Shown one piece after another: positions 1 to 6,207 of a stretch of 9,907 nt of DNA (positions within the stretch are counted from its first letter, which is position 1; every line of letters begins with the position of its first letter). This DNA is from CAYMRB01 sp964392615 (GTDB taxonomy: Bacteria > Planctomycetota > UBA8108): contig CAYMRB010000383.1 in assembly GCA_964392615.1 (NCBI GenBank), positions 1 to 9,907 on the forward strand. The letters run 5' to 3'. The position numbers and the translations under genes were made by a program. The notes beneath the pieces were generated by a model. That model was not told the origin of the DNA, searched no databases, and was given only the letters and a program-made list of their open reading frames with translations.

Positions 1-45
1 TCGCAACGGTCGACAAGCAATTGACTTTCGGCAACCCCGCCACCC

Positions 46-76
46 CCTCAAGTCGTTGCAGCAGAACGACTTGAGG
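46..76 (-). terminator. Hairpin immediately after tRNA-Leu
   Basis: A perfect 12-bp inverted repeat (46-57 with 65-76) encloses a 7-base loop (gcagcag, 58-64). It begins one base beyond the encoded CCA of the tRNA-Leu gene on the minus strand. The position fits a transcription terminator or a 3'-processing structure for the tRNA precursor. No run of T follows on the minus strand (the next bases are G-rich), so it is not a classical intrinsic terminator. The hairpin itself is seen directly; its role is inferred. Confidence 0.5.
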
Positions 77-77
77 A

Positions 78-162
78 TGGTGCGAGAGGGGGGACTCGAA
101 CCCCCACCCCTTTCGGGACAGGAACCTAAATCCTGCGCGTCTGCCAGTTCCGCCACTCTCGC
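78..162 (-). tRNA. tRNA-Leu (anticodon UAG), CCA encoded
   Basis: Read on the minus strand, this folds as a class II tRNA. The acceptor stem GCGAGAG (162-156) pairs with CTCTCGC (88-82). A D-arm contains AACTGGCAGA. The anticodon stem CAGGA/TCCTG encloses the loop TTTAGGT, giving anticodon TAG at 128-126. A long variable arm (TCCC GAAA GGGG) follows, then the T-arm GGGGG-TTCGAGT-CCCCC (105-89). The discriminator base is A (81), and the terminal CCA is genomically encoded at 80-78. The long variable arm and the A discriminator fit leucine; UAG reads CUA and, by wobble, other CUN codons. It has its own promoter upstream and a hairpin directly downstream, so it is probably a single-gene transcript. 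Confidence 0.96.
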
Positions 163-176
163 TTGCGGCGCCGCAA
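163..176. other. 14-bp perfect palindrome in tRNA leader
   Basis: TTGCGGCGCCGCAA is its own reverse complement and fills the space between the -10 box and the mature 5' end of tRNA-Leu, so the likely transcription start falls inside it. It could be an operator-like site, a 5'-leader element acting in tRNA processing, or chance in GC-rich DNA. Confidence 0.4.
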
Positions 177-203
177 TTCTAACGGGATCGAGTCGAGTCG
201 CAA
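176..203 (-). promoter_or_regulatory. Promoter of tRNA-Leu
   Basis: On the minus strand a -35-like TTGCGA (203-198) and a -10-like TAGAAT (181-176) are separated by 16 bases, ending 13 bases before the mature tRNA 5' end at 162. The bases after the -10 box are GC-rich, as is usual for the discriminator of stable-RNA promoters under growth-rate control. The hexamers are seen directly; activity is inferred from position and fit to the sigma-70 consensus. Confidence 0.6.
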
Positions 204-218
204 GCCGCAAGGAGCGGA

Positions 219-232
219 GCCGGTCATCCGGC
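219..232 (-). terminator. Small GC hairpin downstream of membrane-protein gene
   Basis: A 5-bp stem GCCGG/CCGGC with a TCAT loop on the plus strand lies 14 bases past the stop codon (247) of the small membrane-protein gene and just before the tRNA -35 box. It could weakly terminate the upstream transcript. There is no T-run, and stems this short arise often by chance at this GC content. Confidence 0.2.
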
Positions 233-246
233 GGCTGCCGAGCGCG

Positions 247-885
247 TTACCGTACCGGCATGCTCTCGACGAAGGCCGCGACATCGGGGAGCTCCCCCGC
301 GTGGTCGTCGTAGACCGTCACGCTGAACTTCGGATCGTCGCCGCGCAGCAGGTACTTCCCGACGCAGCGCCGCGTGCGCACGTCGTAGACGCGCAGCATC
401 ACGCTCTTCTTGCTCGCCGCGAACGTCGTCTTGTCGTTCGGATCATCGCTGACGTACGTGCCGACCCGCTGGAGGCCGTACTCGCAGAAGATCACCGTAT
501 CGACCTCGTCGAGGCTCGACGCGCGGATCGACCCGTCCAGCTCGAGGAAGAAGTCATCGACGCGCGGAGGATCGATCTCCTGGACCTTCTTGCGCTGATC
601 TTGCTCGCCGATCTGCGTCGAGAACCGATTCCCGCGCCGGTAGACCTTCCAGACGCCAGGTCGCACGAGCAGCACCTTGCTGCCGCGCGGCGGGACTTCC
701 CCGTTGCGGAGCTTCGGCGGCGGACTCTCGAGGGCCAGTCGCTCGAACTCGCGCAGCCGGCCCTCCGCGAAGGCCCTCCCGACCCAGAATCTCTGCATCG
801 GACCCCAGAAGACGATCAGCGCCACAACGCCGATCAGGCCGATGACACCGAAGCCGATCGCTCGCCGCGTTTCGTCGACGGTCAC
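247..885 (-). CDS. Hypothetical single-pass membrane-anchored protein
   Basis: I do not recognise a named family in this 212-residue protein. One hydrophobic segment near the N-terminus (about residues 10-27, GFGVIGLIGVVALIVFW region) follows RR at 7-8, so it probably anchors the protein in the membrane. The remaining 180 or so residues are soluble and mixed alpha/beta, with pieces such as VIFCEYGLQRVGTY (131-144) and VMLRVYDVRTRRCVGKYL (162-179), which look like paired beta strands. The GTG at 885 is chosen as start because GGGGAGG lies 6 bases upstream (892-898). A longer frame reaches an ATG at 966, but the added 27 residues are Arg/Ala/Pro-rich and look like translated noncoding DNA. It lies downstream of the PfkB-type kinase on the same strand and upstream of tRNA-Leu. 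No function is assigned. Confidence 0.75.
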   Translation of the reverse strand: MTVDETRRAIGFGVIGLIGVVALIVFWGPMQRFWVGRAFAEGRLREFERLALESPPPKLRNGEVPPRGSKVLLVRPGVWKVYRRGNRFSTQIGEQDQRKKVQEIDPPRVDDFFLELDGSIRASSLDEVDTVIFCEYGLQRVGTYVSDDPNDKTTFAASKKSVMLRVYDVRTRRCVGKYLLRGDDPKFSVTVYDDHAGELPDVAAFVESMPVR

Positions 886-891
886 TGCGAA

Positions 892-898
892 CCTCCCC
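892..898 (-). promoter_or_regulatory. Shine-Dalgarno site deciding the GTG start at 885
   Basis: GGGGAGG on the minus strand sits 6 bases before the GTG at 885. The alternative ATG at 966 has only a GGAGGG about 12 bases away, so the downstream GTG is preferred. Confidence 0.6.
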
Positions 899-1033
899 GA
901 ATCTGCCGGTGGGAACCGCCACCCCCTCGCCTCGCGCCGGGCCGGCGCGATCTCCCCACAACTCATCGGCTCACGAGGCCCTCCGACTCCAGCGTCGCGA
1001 CAAGCCGGTAACCTCCCGGGCCTGGATAGCGAG

Positions 1034-1873
1034 CTAAGAGCGCCTCTCCAGCGCGCCCATCTCCGGTCCCTCCACGACCCGAGCTGCAGCCCACATCGCT
1101 CTGTGTGCCGCGTCCTCGGCTTCCAGCCCGGCGCTCAGCCCGAGCGCGAAGACCATCCCGAAGACGTCCCCGGCCCCCGTGGGGTCGACCTCGACCGCCG
1201 GCTCCGCGGCCAGGTCGATCGACGCGCTGCCCCGAAAGATCGTCACACCGCGTTCGGCCCTCGTGACAGCGACGATCTCCGCCCGGTCCGCCAGACAGCG
1301 CGCCAGGCGCTCGGGGCGTAGCGTGTCGAGTTCCGAGTACACGACGACGCGCGCGCACGCCGGGATCCGACTCGCCGCATCCTCCACGGGCCGCACTTCC
1401 CCGTCCTCGTCCACGCGACGCATCCAGCCCTGTGCGCCCACCGCGATCAGACCGGCGTCGAGCGCATCGACGAGCGCCGCACCGCACTCGCCGATCACCG
1501 GAGCGATGTAGGCCACCGGCGCGCGCCGCGCGCTGACCGGCACGGCGTCGGGTTCGAGGTCGGCCGCTCGACGATCGAGGCGCAGGCGGCGCCGCGGTCC
1601 GGAGTAGTCCAACGCGAACGTGGTCATTCGATCGGCGGCCTGTCGGCGAATCTCGATGCGCGGATCCTCCTCGAGCGCGCTCAGCAGCCCACGCTGCGGC
1701 GCCGACGTGACGAGCACCGTTCGATAGCCCAGCGCGGCTGCCGCGCGTGACGCGAACGAGGCTGCACCTCCGAGCCGTTCCTCGCCGTCGATCAGGTCAC
1801 GCGTGACGTGGCCGACGACCAGAACGGGTGGTGACGAGGGATCTGCGCAAATGCGCGCGAGAGGGTCGGTCAT
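1034..1873 (-). CDS. PfkB-family carbohydrate kinase
   Basis: This is a 279-residue cytoplasmic kinase of the ribokinase/PfkB fold, expected to transfer phosphate from ATP to a sugar or nucleoside-like hydroxyl. The C-terminal family signature is intact: DPTGAGD at 230-236, with D236 as the expected catalytic base and the GAGD anion hole. The N-terminal VLVVGHVTRDLI strand (17-28) and the Gly-Gly substrate motif LGGAASF (34-40) are present, as is TRAERGV (204-210), which corresponds to the usual T-x-G-x-x-G nucleotide region. GAQGW (146-150) is also typical of the family. Length is normal. The start ATG has only a weak upstream ribosome binding site. It lies 55 bases downstream of the CE15-like esterase on the same strand and is probably co-transcribed with it. 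The substrate cannot be told from sequence, since this family covers ribose, fructose, adenosine and others. Confidence 0.9.
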   Translation of the reverse strand: MTDPLARICADPSSPPVLVVGHVTRDLIDGEERLGGAASFASRAAAALGYRTVLVTSAPQRGLLSALEEDPRIEIRRQAADRMTTFALDYSGPRRRLRLDRRAADLEPDAVPVSARRAPVAYIAPVIGECGAALVDALDAGLIAVGAQGWMRRVDEDGEVRPVEDAASRIPACARVVVYSELDTLRPERLARCLADRAEIVAVTRAERGVTIFRGSASIDLAAEPAVEVDPTGAGDVFGMVFALGLSAGLEAEDAAHRAMWAAARVVEGPEMGALERRS

Positions 1874-1928
1874 CGCCGGATTCGAAAGGTCACCATACTA
1901 TCCGGAACGACCAGCGGTTCGAAGCGGT

Positions 1929-3239
1929 TCACCGAGAAGTCGACGCCAGGTGTTTGTCGGCGAACTCGAGGTAGCGCTCCCAATCCCAGAGCTTCACGTC
2001 GTGTCCGCCGGAGCGAATATGGTACCCGATTCGTCCCATCACCGGCCGATCGACCGCTGGCAGATCCGCCGTCGCGCTCGAATCGGCCCCGAAGCCCTCC
2101 GTTCCGAGCAATCGATACACTGGCTCCGCGTGCTTCGCGGCGAGAAACTCGCCGCGCGGATCCGCCCAGCGGTCCTTCACCGCGCTCGCGACGTAAACCG
2201 GTCGCGGTGCGCAGAGCGCGATCAGCATGTGCTGATCGACCGGCAGCGCGTCCTCGTTGTCGTTGTAGTCGCGGAACCGCTCGCAGAACCAGTGCGGAAA
2301 ACTCTTGTTGATCCGCCCCACCGTCTCGCCGAACCGACGCGAACTCAGGGCCGCTCCGCCGCAACCCGAGTTGTTCGAAATGACCAACGCGAACCGCTCG
2401 TCCTGTGCGCCCGCCCACAACGCGGTCTTCCCGAGCCGCGAGTGACCGAGGACCGCGACGCGGCGATGATCGACCGCCTCGTCGACCTCGAAGTAGTCCA
2501 ACGCGCGGCTCAGTCCCCATGCCCACGCCGCGATCGTCCCCCACGAATCCGGACGTCGCGGCTTGCCTCCGTCGAGCACGTGAACTCCGTTGCGAAACTC
2601 GTCGTGGAAGTCCGGATCGATGTCGCCGCAATAGATCGTCGCGAGAGCGTACCCTCGTGCGACGATCGTCGCGATCGGCCAGCGACTCGCGCTCAACCCG
2701 CGCGACGTCTCCGGAGCGCGGTGATTGACGCTCTTCTTGTTCGCTCGATCCGGTCGCATCCAGCGAGTCGACAATCGGATGCCGGGATCCGCGTCGACCG
2801 AGTGGTTCCCTGCGAAGTTGAGCCCGACGAATGCCGGCACCGGCCCCTTCGCGTTTCGCGGGACGTAGAGAAGGATGTCCATCGAAGGACCACCCTCCGA
2901 GCCGTTGAACAGCACGCGCACCTCCTTGCGCATCGCCGCCCCGTCGAGCGCCTGCCCGTCGACCGATAGCGTCTCGAACTTCATGCCGCACGGCCTGCCC
3001 GGACTGCGGCCGTAGACGTGCTCGCGGAACAGCTCGAGAACCTTCGGACGCCGCTTCGCGAACCACGCTTGCGCGTCCCCCACCGGCTGGCCGTCACTGG
3101 CGACGAGCGGATCCGGCAGAGTGAACTTCGGCACGCGGCTCTCGTCGTAGTTCGTGCCCTGCGCGGACGCGCACGTCCAGACGAGGCTCACAGCGGCCAG
3201 CGCCAGCGCGGATACCAGCTTCGTGCGCCTGTCGAACAT
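1929..3239 (-). CDS. Secreted CE15-like glucuronoyl esterase family protein
   Basis: This is a 436-residue exported alpha/beta hydrolase. A signal peptide (KLVSALALAAVSLVWTCASA, predicted cut after A26) precedes the mature domain. The nucleophile elbow GHSRLGK (265-271, S267) followed by TALWAGAQDERFAL is characteristic of carbohydrate esterase family 15. The motifs ISNNSGCGGAA (287-297), WFCERF (317-322) and RSGGHDVKLWDW (409-420) also match, with H413 as the likely catalytic His. CE15 enzymes cleave esters between glucuronic acid of xylan and lignin alcohols. Here the residue at the canonical acid position appears to be N290, with D356 or D360 in KDRWADPRGEF as the probable replacement. The ATG at 3239 has an AAGAGGA ribosome binding site, and the signal peptide confirms the start; the frame stays open much further upstream, but that part is only antisense to the neighbouring gene. 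It probably acts outside the cytoplasm on plant or algal polysaccharide. An acetyl-xylan-type specificity is also possible. Confidence 0.88.
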   Translation of the reverse strand: MFDRRTKLVSALALAAVSLVWTCASAQGTNYDESRVPKFTLPDPLVASDGQPVGDAQAWFAKRRPKVLELFREHVYGRSPGRPCGMKFETLSVDGQALDGAAMRKEVRVLFNGSEGGPSMDILLYVPRNAKGPVPAFVGLNFAGNHSVDADPGIRLSTRWMRPDRANKKSVNHRAPETSRGLSASRWPIATIVARGYALATIYCGDIDPDFHDEFRNGVHVLDGGKPRRPDSWGTIAAWAWGLSRALDYFEVDEAVDHRRVAVLGHSRLGKTALWAGAQDERFALVISNNSGCGGAALSSRRFGETVGRINKSFPHWFCERFRDYNDNEDALPVDQHMLIALCAPRPVYVASAVKDRWADPRGEFLAAKHAEPVYRLLGTEGFGADSSATADLPAVDRPVMGRIGYHIRSGGHDVKLWDWERYLEFADKHLASTSR

Positions 3240-3293
3240 GTGTCTCGTTCCTCTTCGTCGTGCCGTGCGGGGGTCTTGACCGTCCGCCGTCAC

Positions 3294-3321
3294 CTTATCT
3301 GTCGTCCCGGACGTCGGTCCA
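3294..3321 (-). promoter_or_regulatory. Weak candidate promoter for the CE15-like esterase
   Basis: On the minus strand TGGACC (3321-3316) and GATAAG (3299-3294) are separated by 16 bases, about 55 bases before the ATG at 3239. Both hexamers match the sigma-70 consensus only partly. It is the best pair I can see in the divergent gap, but this is a weak inference. Confidence 0.25.
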
Positions 3322-3410
3322 GATGGTTCCTCCGCCGCGGGCCCGGGTGGCATGAGGCCAGCGGGCGAAGATGCCGCTCGAATGCCCGATGCGTTCTCGA
3401 ATCTCGCTCT

Positions 3411-3416
3411 TAGAAT
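3411..3416 (+). promoter_or_regulatory. Candidate -10 box for the FG-GAP/dockerin-like gene
   Basis: TAGAAT, the same hexamer used by the tRNA-Leu promoter in this window, lies 42 bases before the ATG at 3459. No convincing -35 element sits 16-18 bases upstream (sequence near 3387-3394 is gatgcgtt), so this would need an activator or another recognition element. Confidence 0.3.
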
Positions 3417-3443
3417 CAGCGGGGTCGTGCGGCGTTTCTTCAC

Positions 3444-3450
3444 AGGGAGG
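3444..3450 (+). promoter_or_regulatory. Shine-Dalgarno site deciding the ATG start at 3459
   Basis: AGGGAGG ends 8 bases before the ATG at 3459. A GTG in the same frame at 3450 overlaps this site and so is an unlikely start. Confidence 0.7.
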
Positions 3451-3458
3451 TGGAACCG

Positions 3459-4859
3459 ATGAGCGAAGGCCGGACCGCCGCTTTCGTGCTCCTGACAGCG
3501 ATCCTGGCAGAGTTGCCCGCGTCTGCAGCTGCCCTCGAGCTCCGGTTCGAGCCGCGGACGCTTGACGCGGGAGTCTGCCCGGCGAGCGTCGTTGCGCCGG
3601 ATCTCGACCTCGACGGACACGCCGACCTCGTCGTCGCCAATCACCACAGTCACGACATCTGGATCTATCGCGGGCTGGGCGACGGTACCCTGCAGACACT
3701 GCCCCCCGTCCCCGTGCCCGGCCTCGATGTCGCGCATCCGTTGTCCCTCGCGATCGCCGACTTCGACGAGGACGGCCACCCGGACGTCGCGACCGTCAGC
3801 TTCATGAACGACGAGCTCACGGTCCTGTTCGGCGACGGACGCGGCGGCCTCGGTCGTAGCTTCACGACGGGAACCGAAGACTATCCGCTCCGTGTCGTTG
3901 CCGCCGACATCGATGCGGACGGGCACGCCGACCTCGCATGGATCAACAAGTTCGCAAACTCGGCGTCGGTCGCTCTCGGAGGCGGCGACGGAGAGCTTGC
4001 GGACGCGGTGAGCTACGCGGTCGGAGAAGGGCCGACCGCGATCACGGCCGCGGACATCGACGGCGACGACGACCTCGATCTCGTCACCTCCGACTCGACC
4101 GGCAATACCGTGACCATCCTGCTCGGCGATGGGTCGGGCGCGTTCCCGTCGTCGAGAACGCTGAGCGACTTCGGCACCGTGCAGTTCACTCTGGTCGCCG
4201 ACCTCGACGCCGACGATCGCGGCGATCTGATCGTCGCGCACGACGAGGAGCTCGCGGTCTTCCACGCGCTCGGAGAGGGCGAGTTCGCGGCGCGAGTCGC
4301 GCACGCGATGCCGTCCTTCGCCCTCGCGCTCGATGCCGCCGACCTGGACGAGGATGGTCACCTCGACATCATCGCCGGCGCCTGGGGGGCGAACGCGGTG
4401 GCGGTGTTTCGCGGCGACGGGGCCGGCGGCCTCACATTGGACGCGACACTGCCCGTGGGTGCCGGCGCCTTCGGCGTCGTCGCGGTCGATCTCGACGAGG
4501 ACGGCCACCTCGACCTCGCCGCGACCGGTGAGCTCTCGAACGACCTCACCTTGCTGCGCAACGCGTCCTTCGACGCCCCGCTGGTTCGACGCGGCGACGC
4601 GAACGGTGACGATCGTGTCGACGTCAGCGACCCGGTGACGACCCTCGGCTGGCTCTTCCTCGGCGAGGAGGAGCCACCCTGCGTTGCGGCGGCCGACGCG
4701 GACGCGAGCGCGGTCATCGACCTCTCGGATGCGGTCTACGTCCTCGCCTACCTCTTCGCGTCAGGGCCGCCTCCGGCGCCGCCCTTCCCCGAATGCGGCG
4801 ACGCGAGCGGCGACAGCGCGCTACCGTGTCGGCACACTTCGGTCGGTTGCGCTGACTGA
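3459..4859 (+). CDS. Secreted FG-GAP/VCBS seven-repeat propeller with dockerin-like C-terminus
   Basis: A 466-residue exported protein. A signal peptide (hydrophobic FVLLTAILAELPASA, cut near residue 23) is followed by seven calcium-binding repeats of the form D-x-D-x-D-G-H-x-D, starting at residues 48, 101, 150, 199, 248, 295 and 344. The spacing of 47-53 residues predicts a seven-bladed beta-propeller of the FG-GAP/VCBS type. Repeats 4 and 5 are degenerate (DIDGDDDLD, DLDADDRGD). A C-terminal domain has two EF-hand-like loops: D380-x-N-x-D-x-R-x-D388 with D391, and D413-x-D-x-S-x-V-x-D421 with D424. Each is followed by a hydrophobic helix and a Pro/Cys tail (C408, C446, C457, C464). This paired dockerin-like module is common on planctomycete surface proteins. 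The role is probably adhesion or cell-surface assembly; no catalytic residues are visible. It is divergent from the esterase gene. Confidence 0.9.
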   Translation: MSEGRTAAFVLLTAILAELPASAAALELRFEPRTLDAGVCPASVVAPDLDLDGHADLVVANHHSHDIWIYRGLGDGTLQTLPPVPVPGLDVAHPLSLAIADFDEDGHPDVATVSFMNDELTVLFGDGRGGLGRSFTTGTEDYPLRVVAADIDADGHADLAWINKFANSASVALGGGDGELADAVSYAVGEGPTAITAADIDGDDDLDLVTSDSTGNTVTILLGDGSGAFPSSRTLSDFGTVQFTLVADLDADDRGDLIVAHDEELAVFHALGEGEFAARVAHAMPSFALALDAADLDEDGHLDIIAGAWGANAVAVFRGDGAGGLTLDATLPVGAGAFGVVAVDLDEDGHLDLAATGELSNDLTLLRNASFDAPLVRRGDANGDDRVDVSDPVTTLGWLFLGEEEPPCVAAADADASAVIDLSDAVYVLAYLFASGPPPAPPFPECGDASGDSALPCRHTSVGCAD

Positions 4860-4894
4860 CGACGACCGACGACCGACGACGACCGACGACGACC
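4858..4894. repeat. Short (GAC)nC tandem repeat
   Basis: Four units follow the stop codon of the propeller gene: (GAC)3C at 4858-4867, (GAC)2C at 4868-4874, (GAC)3C at 4875-4884 and (GAC)3C at 4885-4894. Unit lengths are 10, 7, 10 and 10 bases. The first unit overlaps the TGA stop. The repeat lies in the 46-base gap between two convergent genes and shows no clear terminator hairpin. Confidence 0.85.
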
Positions 4895-4905
4895 GCGAGC
4901 CGCGT

Positions 4906-6207
4906 TCAGGCCGCCACGACCCGCCGATACACCTCACAGGTCTCCCGCGCCATGCGCTCGGCGTGAAAGAACTCCTCCGCCGCCCGCCGCCCGCTCGCCC
5001 CGAGCGCGACGAGCCGATCGCGGTCCGTCAGCACCTCCCCGAGCACGCGCGCGAGGTCGCTGCTGTCGTGCGGCCTGGTCAGCACGCCACCGCCGGACCT
5101 CCCCACGAGCTCCGGAAATGCGCCGTGCTCCGGCAGCACGACCGGCACGCCGCTCGCAAGCGCCTCGAGTACGAACATCCCCTTCGGCTCCGGGTGGCGC
5201 GTCGGAACGGCGAGAACATCGATCCCGTCCAGAAACGCGAGCTTCTCGGCGCGCTGGATCGTGCCGAGAAACTCGACCCGGTCCGCCAGCCCCGCCATGG
5301 CGAGGTGACGGCGCCAAGCGGCGACGTACGAGATCGACCGATTCGGCAGATACCCCGCAACCCGCAGTCGAGCGCGCTCGAGCCCGGGCTGCTGGACGAG
5401 CGAGACGAAGGACTCGCAGAGGATATCGAGCCCCTTCTCCGGCGCCAGGCGTGAGAGGAAGCCGATCGTCGGAGCGTCGCCGTACTTTCCACGCTCGCGC
5501 ACGGTGTGTCCGTCGAGCGGCACGCCCGGATACACGACGCTGATCGTCTGTCGCGGCAATCCGAACGTCTCGGCCGCCCAGTCGGCGTGAAACTCGCTGA
5601 CCGCAAGCAGACCGTCGACCTCGCCGCCGCGTTCGCGAACGAGCTCCGCACACGCGTCGCGATACGCCTCCGTCAGCCCCTCGAAGAAGATGTCCTCCGA
5701 CTGCAGCGAGCACAGAACAGGCACGCGCAGCTCCTCCTTCAAGCGACGCGCCATGCCCAGAAGGAGCGCATTCGTGATCTGGACGACGTCGGGACGCAAC
5801 TCGTCGCGCAGCCACGCGACGAGCTCGTCGAGCTCGCGCCGCTGGTGGCCGTCTTCGCCGCGCAGCATCGACAGCGTCATGTCGCCGAGACGCGCCGGAT
5901 CCGTGCTTCCCGACAGCCGCGAGAGGAGCCCGACGACGAGACGAGAGCCGAGCACGCGATCCAGGATCGGCCGCGGCTTCCGGAAGTACGCGAGCTTCTG
6001 CGCCGCGTACGCGCGGATGCCGTTGAAAAACAACCGTCTGCCGAGCGTCTCTTCGCCCTGCGGCAGATCGGTGCGCAGCGGCGTGTACGTCGGAATGAGG
6101 ACGAGCTCGTCGCCGAGCCGGTTGACCGCGACCGCAAGCGCGTGATCGCGCAGACAATTGCCGCAGTACATGCCCGCGGCACCGGCGGCGATGTAGGCGA
6201 TCCTCAC
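4906..6207 (-). CDS. Glycosyltransferase family 4 protein (GT-B fold)
   Basis: A 433-residue cytoplasmic or membrane-associated glycosyltransferase that should transfer a sugar from a nucleotide-sugar donor. The N-terminal Rossmann half begins VRIAYIAAGAAGMYCGNCLRD, with a Gly-rich acceptor loop and a Cys pair (C15, C18). The C-terminal half has the GT4 nucleotide-binding elements GFLSRLAPEKGLDIL (249-263, R253 and K258) and the E-x7-E motif (E340 and E348, PEPKGMFVLEALASG), followed by GVPVVLPEHGAFPELV. Length is normal for GT4. The GTG start at 6207 overlaps the stop of the upstream PQQ-like gene by four bases (GTGA), so translation is probably coupled; no strong ribosome binding site of its own is seen. 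It is the last gene of the right-hand operon. Donor and acceptor are unknown; a lipid, exopolysaccharide or product of the upstream enzymes are all possible. Confidence 0.92.
   Translation of the reverse strand: MRIAYIAAGAAGMYCGNCLRDHALAVAVNRLGDELVLIPTYTPLRTDLPQGEETLGRRLFFNGIRAYAAQKLAYFRKPRPILDRVLGSRLVVGLLSRLSGSTDPARLGDMTLSMLRGEDGHQRRELDELVAWLRDELRPDVVQITNALLLGMARRLKEELRVPVLCSLQSEDIFFEGLTEAYRDACAELVRERGGEVDGLLAVSEFHADWAAETFGLPRQTISVVYPGVPLDGHTVRERGKYGDAPTIGFLSRLAPEKGLDILCESFVSLVQQPGLERARLRVAGYLPNRSISYVAAWRRHLAMAGLADRVEFLGTIQRAEKLAFLDGIDVLAVPTRHPEPKGMFVLEALASGVPVVLPEHGAFPELVGRSGGGVLTRPHDSSDLARVLGEVLTDRDRLVALGASGRRAAEEFFHAERMARETCEVYRRVVAA

Noticed and set aside
21..49. TTGACT at 21-26 as a plus-strand -35 box
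   Set aside because: The expected -10 position holds only a C-rich run, and no plus-strand gene follows.
78..162. tRNA-Leu as an integration site for a mobile element
   Set aside because: No integrase, no repeated tRNA end elsewhere in the window, and the neighbours look like ordinary chromosomal genes; only 77 bases beyond its 3' end are visible.
886..966. ATG at 966 as start of the small membrane protein
   Set aside because: The extra 27 residues look noncoding and the GTG at 885 has a much better ribosome binding site.
1803..2969. 388-residue plus-strand open frame
   Set aside because: Arg-rich shadow opposite the well-supported CE15-like esterase; no family motif.
1870..3066. 398-residue minus-strand open frame
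   Set aside because: Same strand as the esterase but in another frame; Arg/Gly-rich and without a motif.
3240..4508. Long open minus-strand frame extending the esterase upstream by over 400 residues
   Set aside because: It runs antisense to the seven-repeat propeller gene, its composition mirrors those repeats, and the esterase has a signal peptide and ribosome binding site at 3239.
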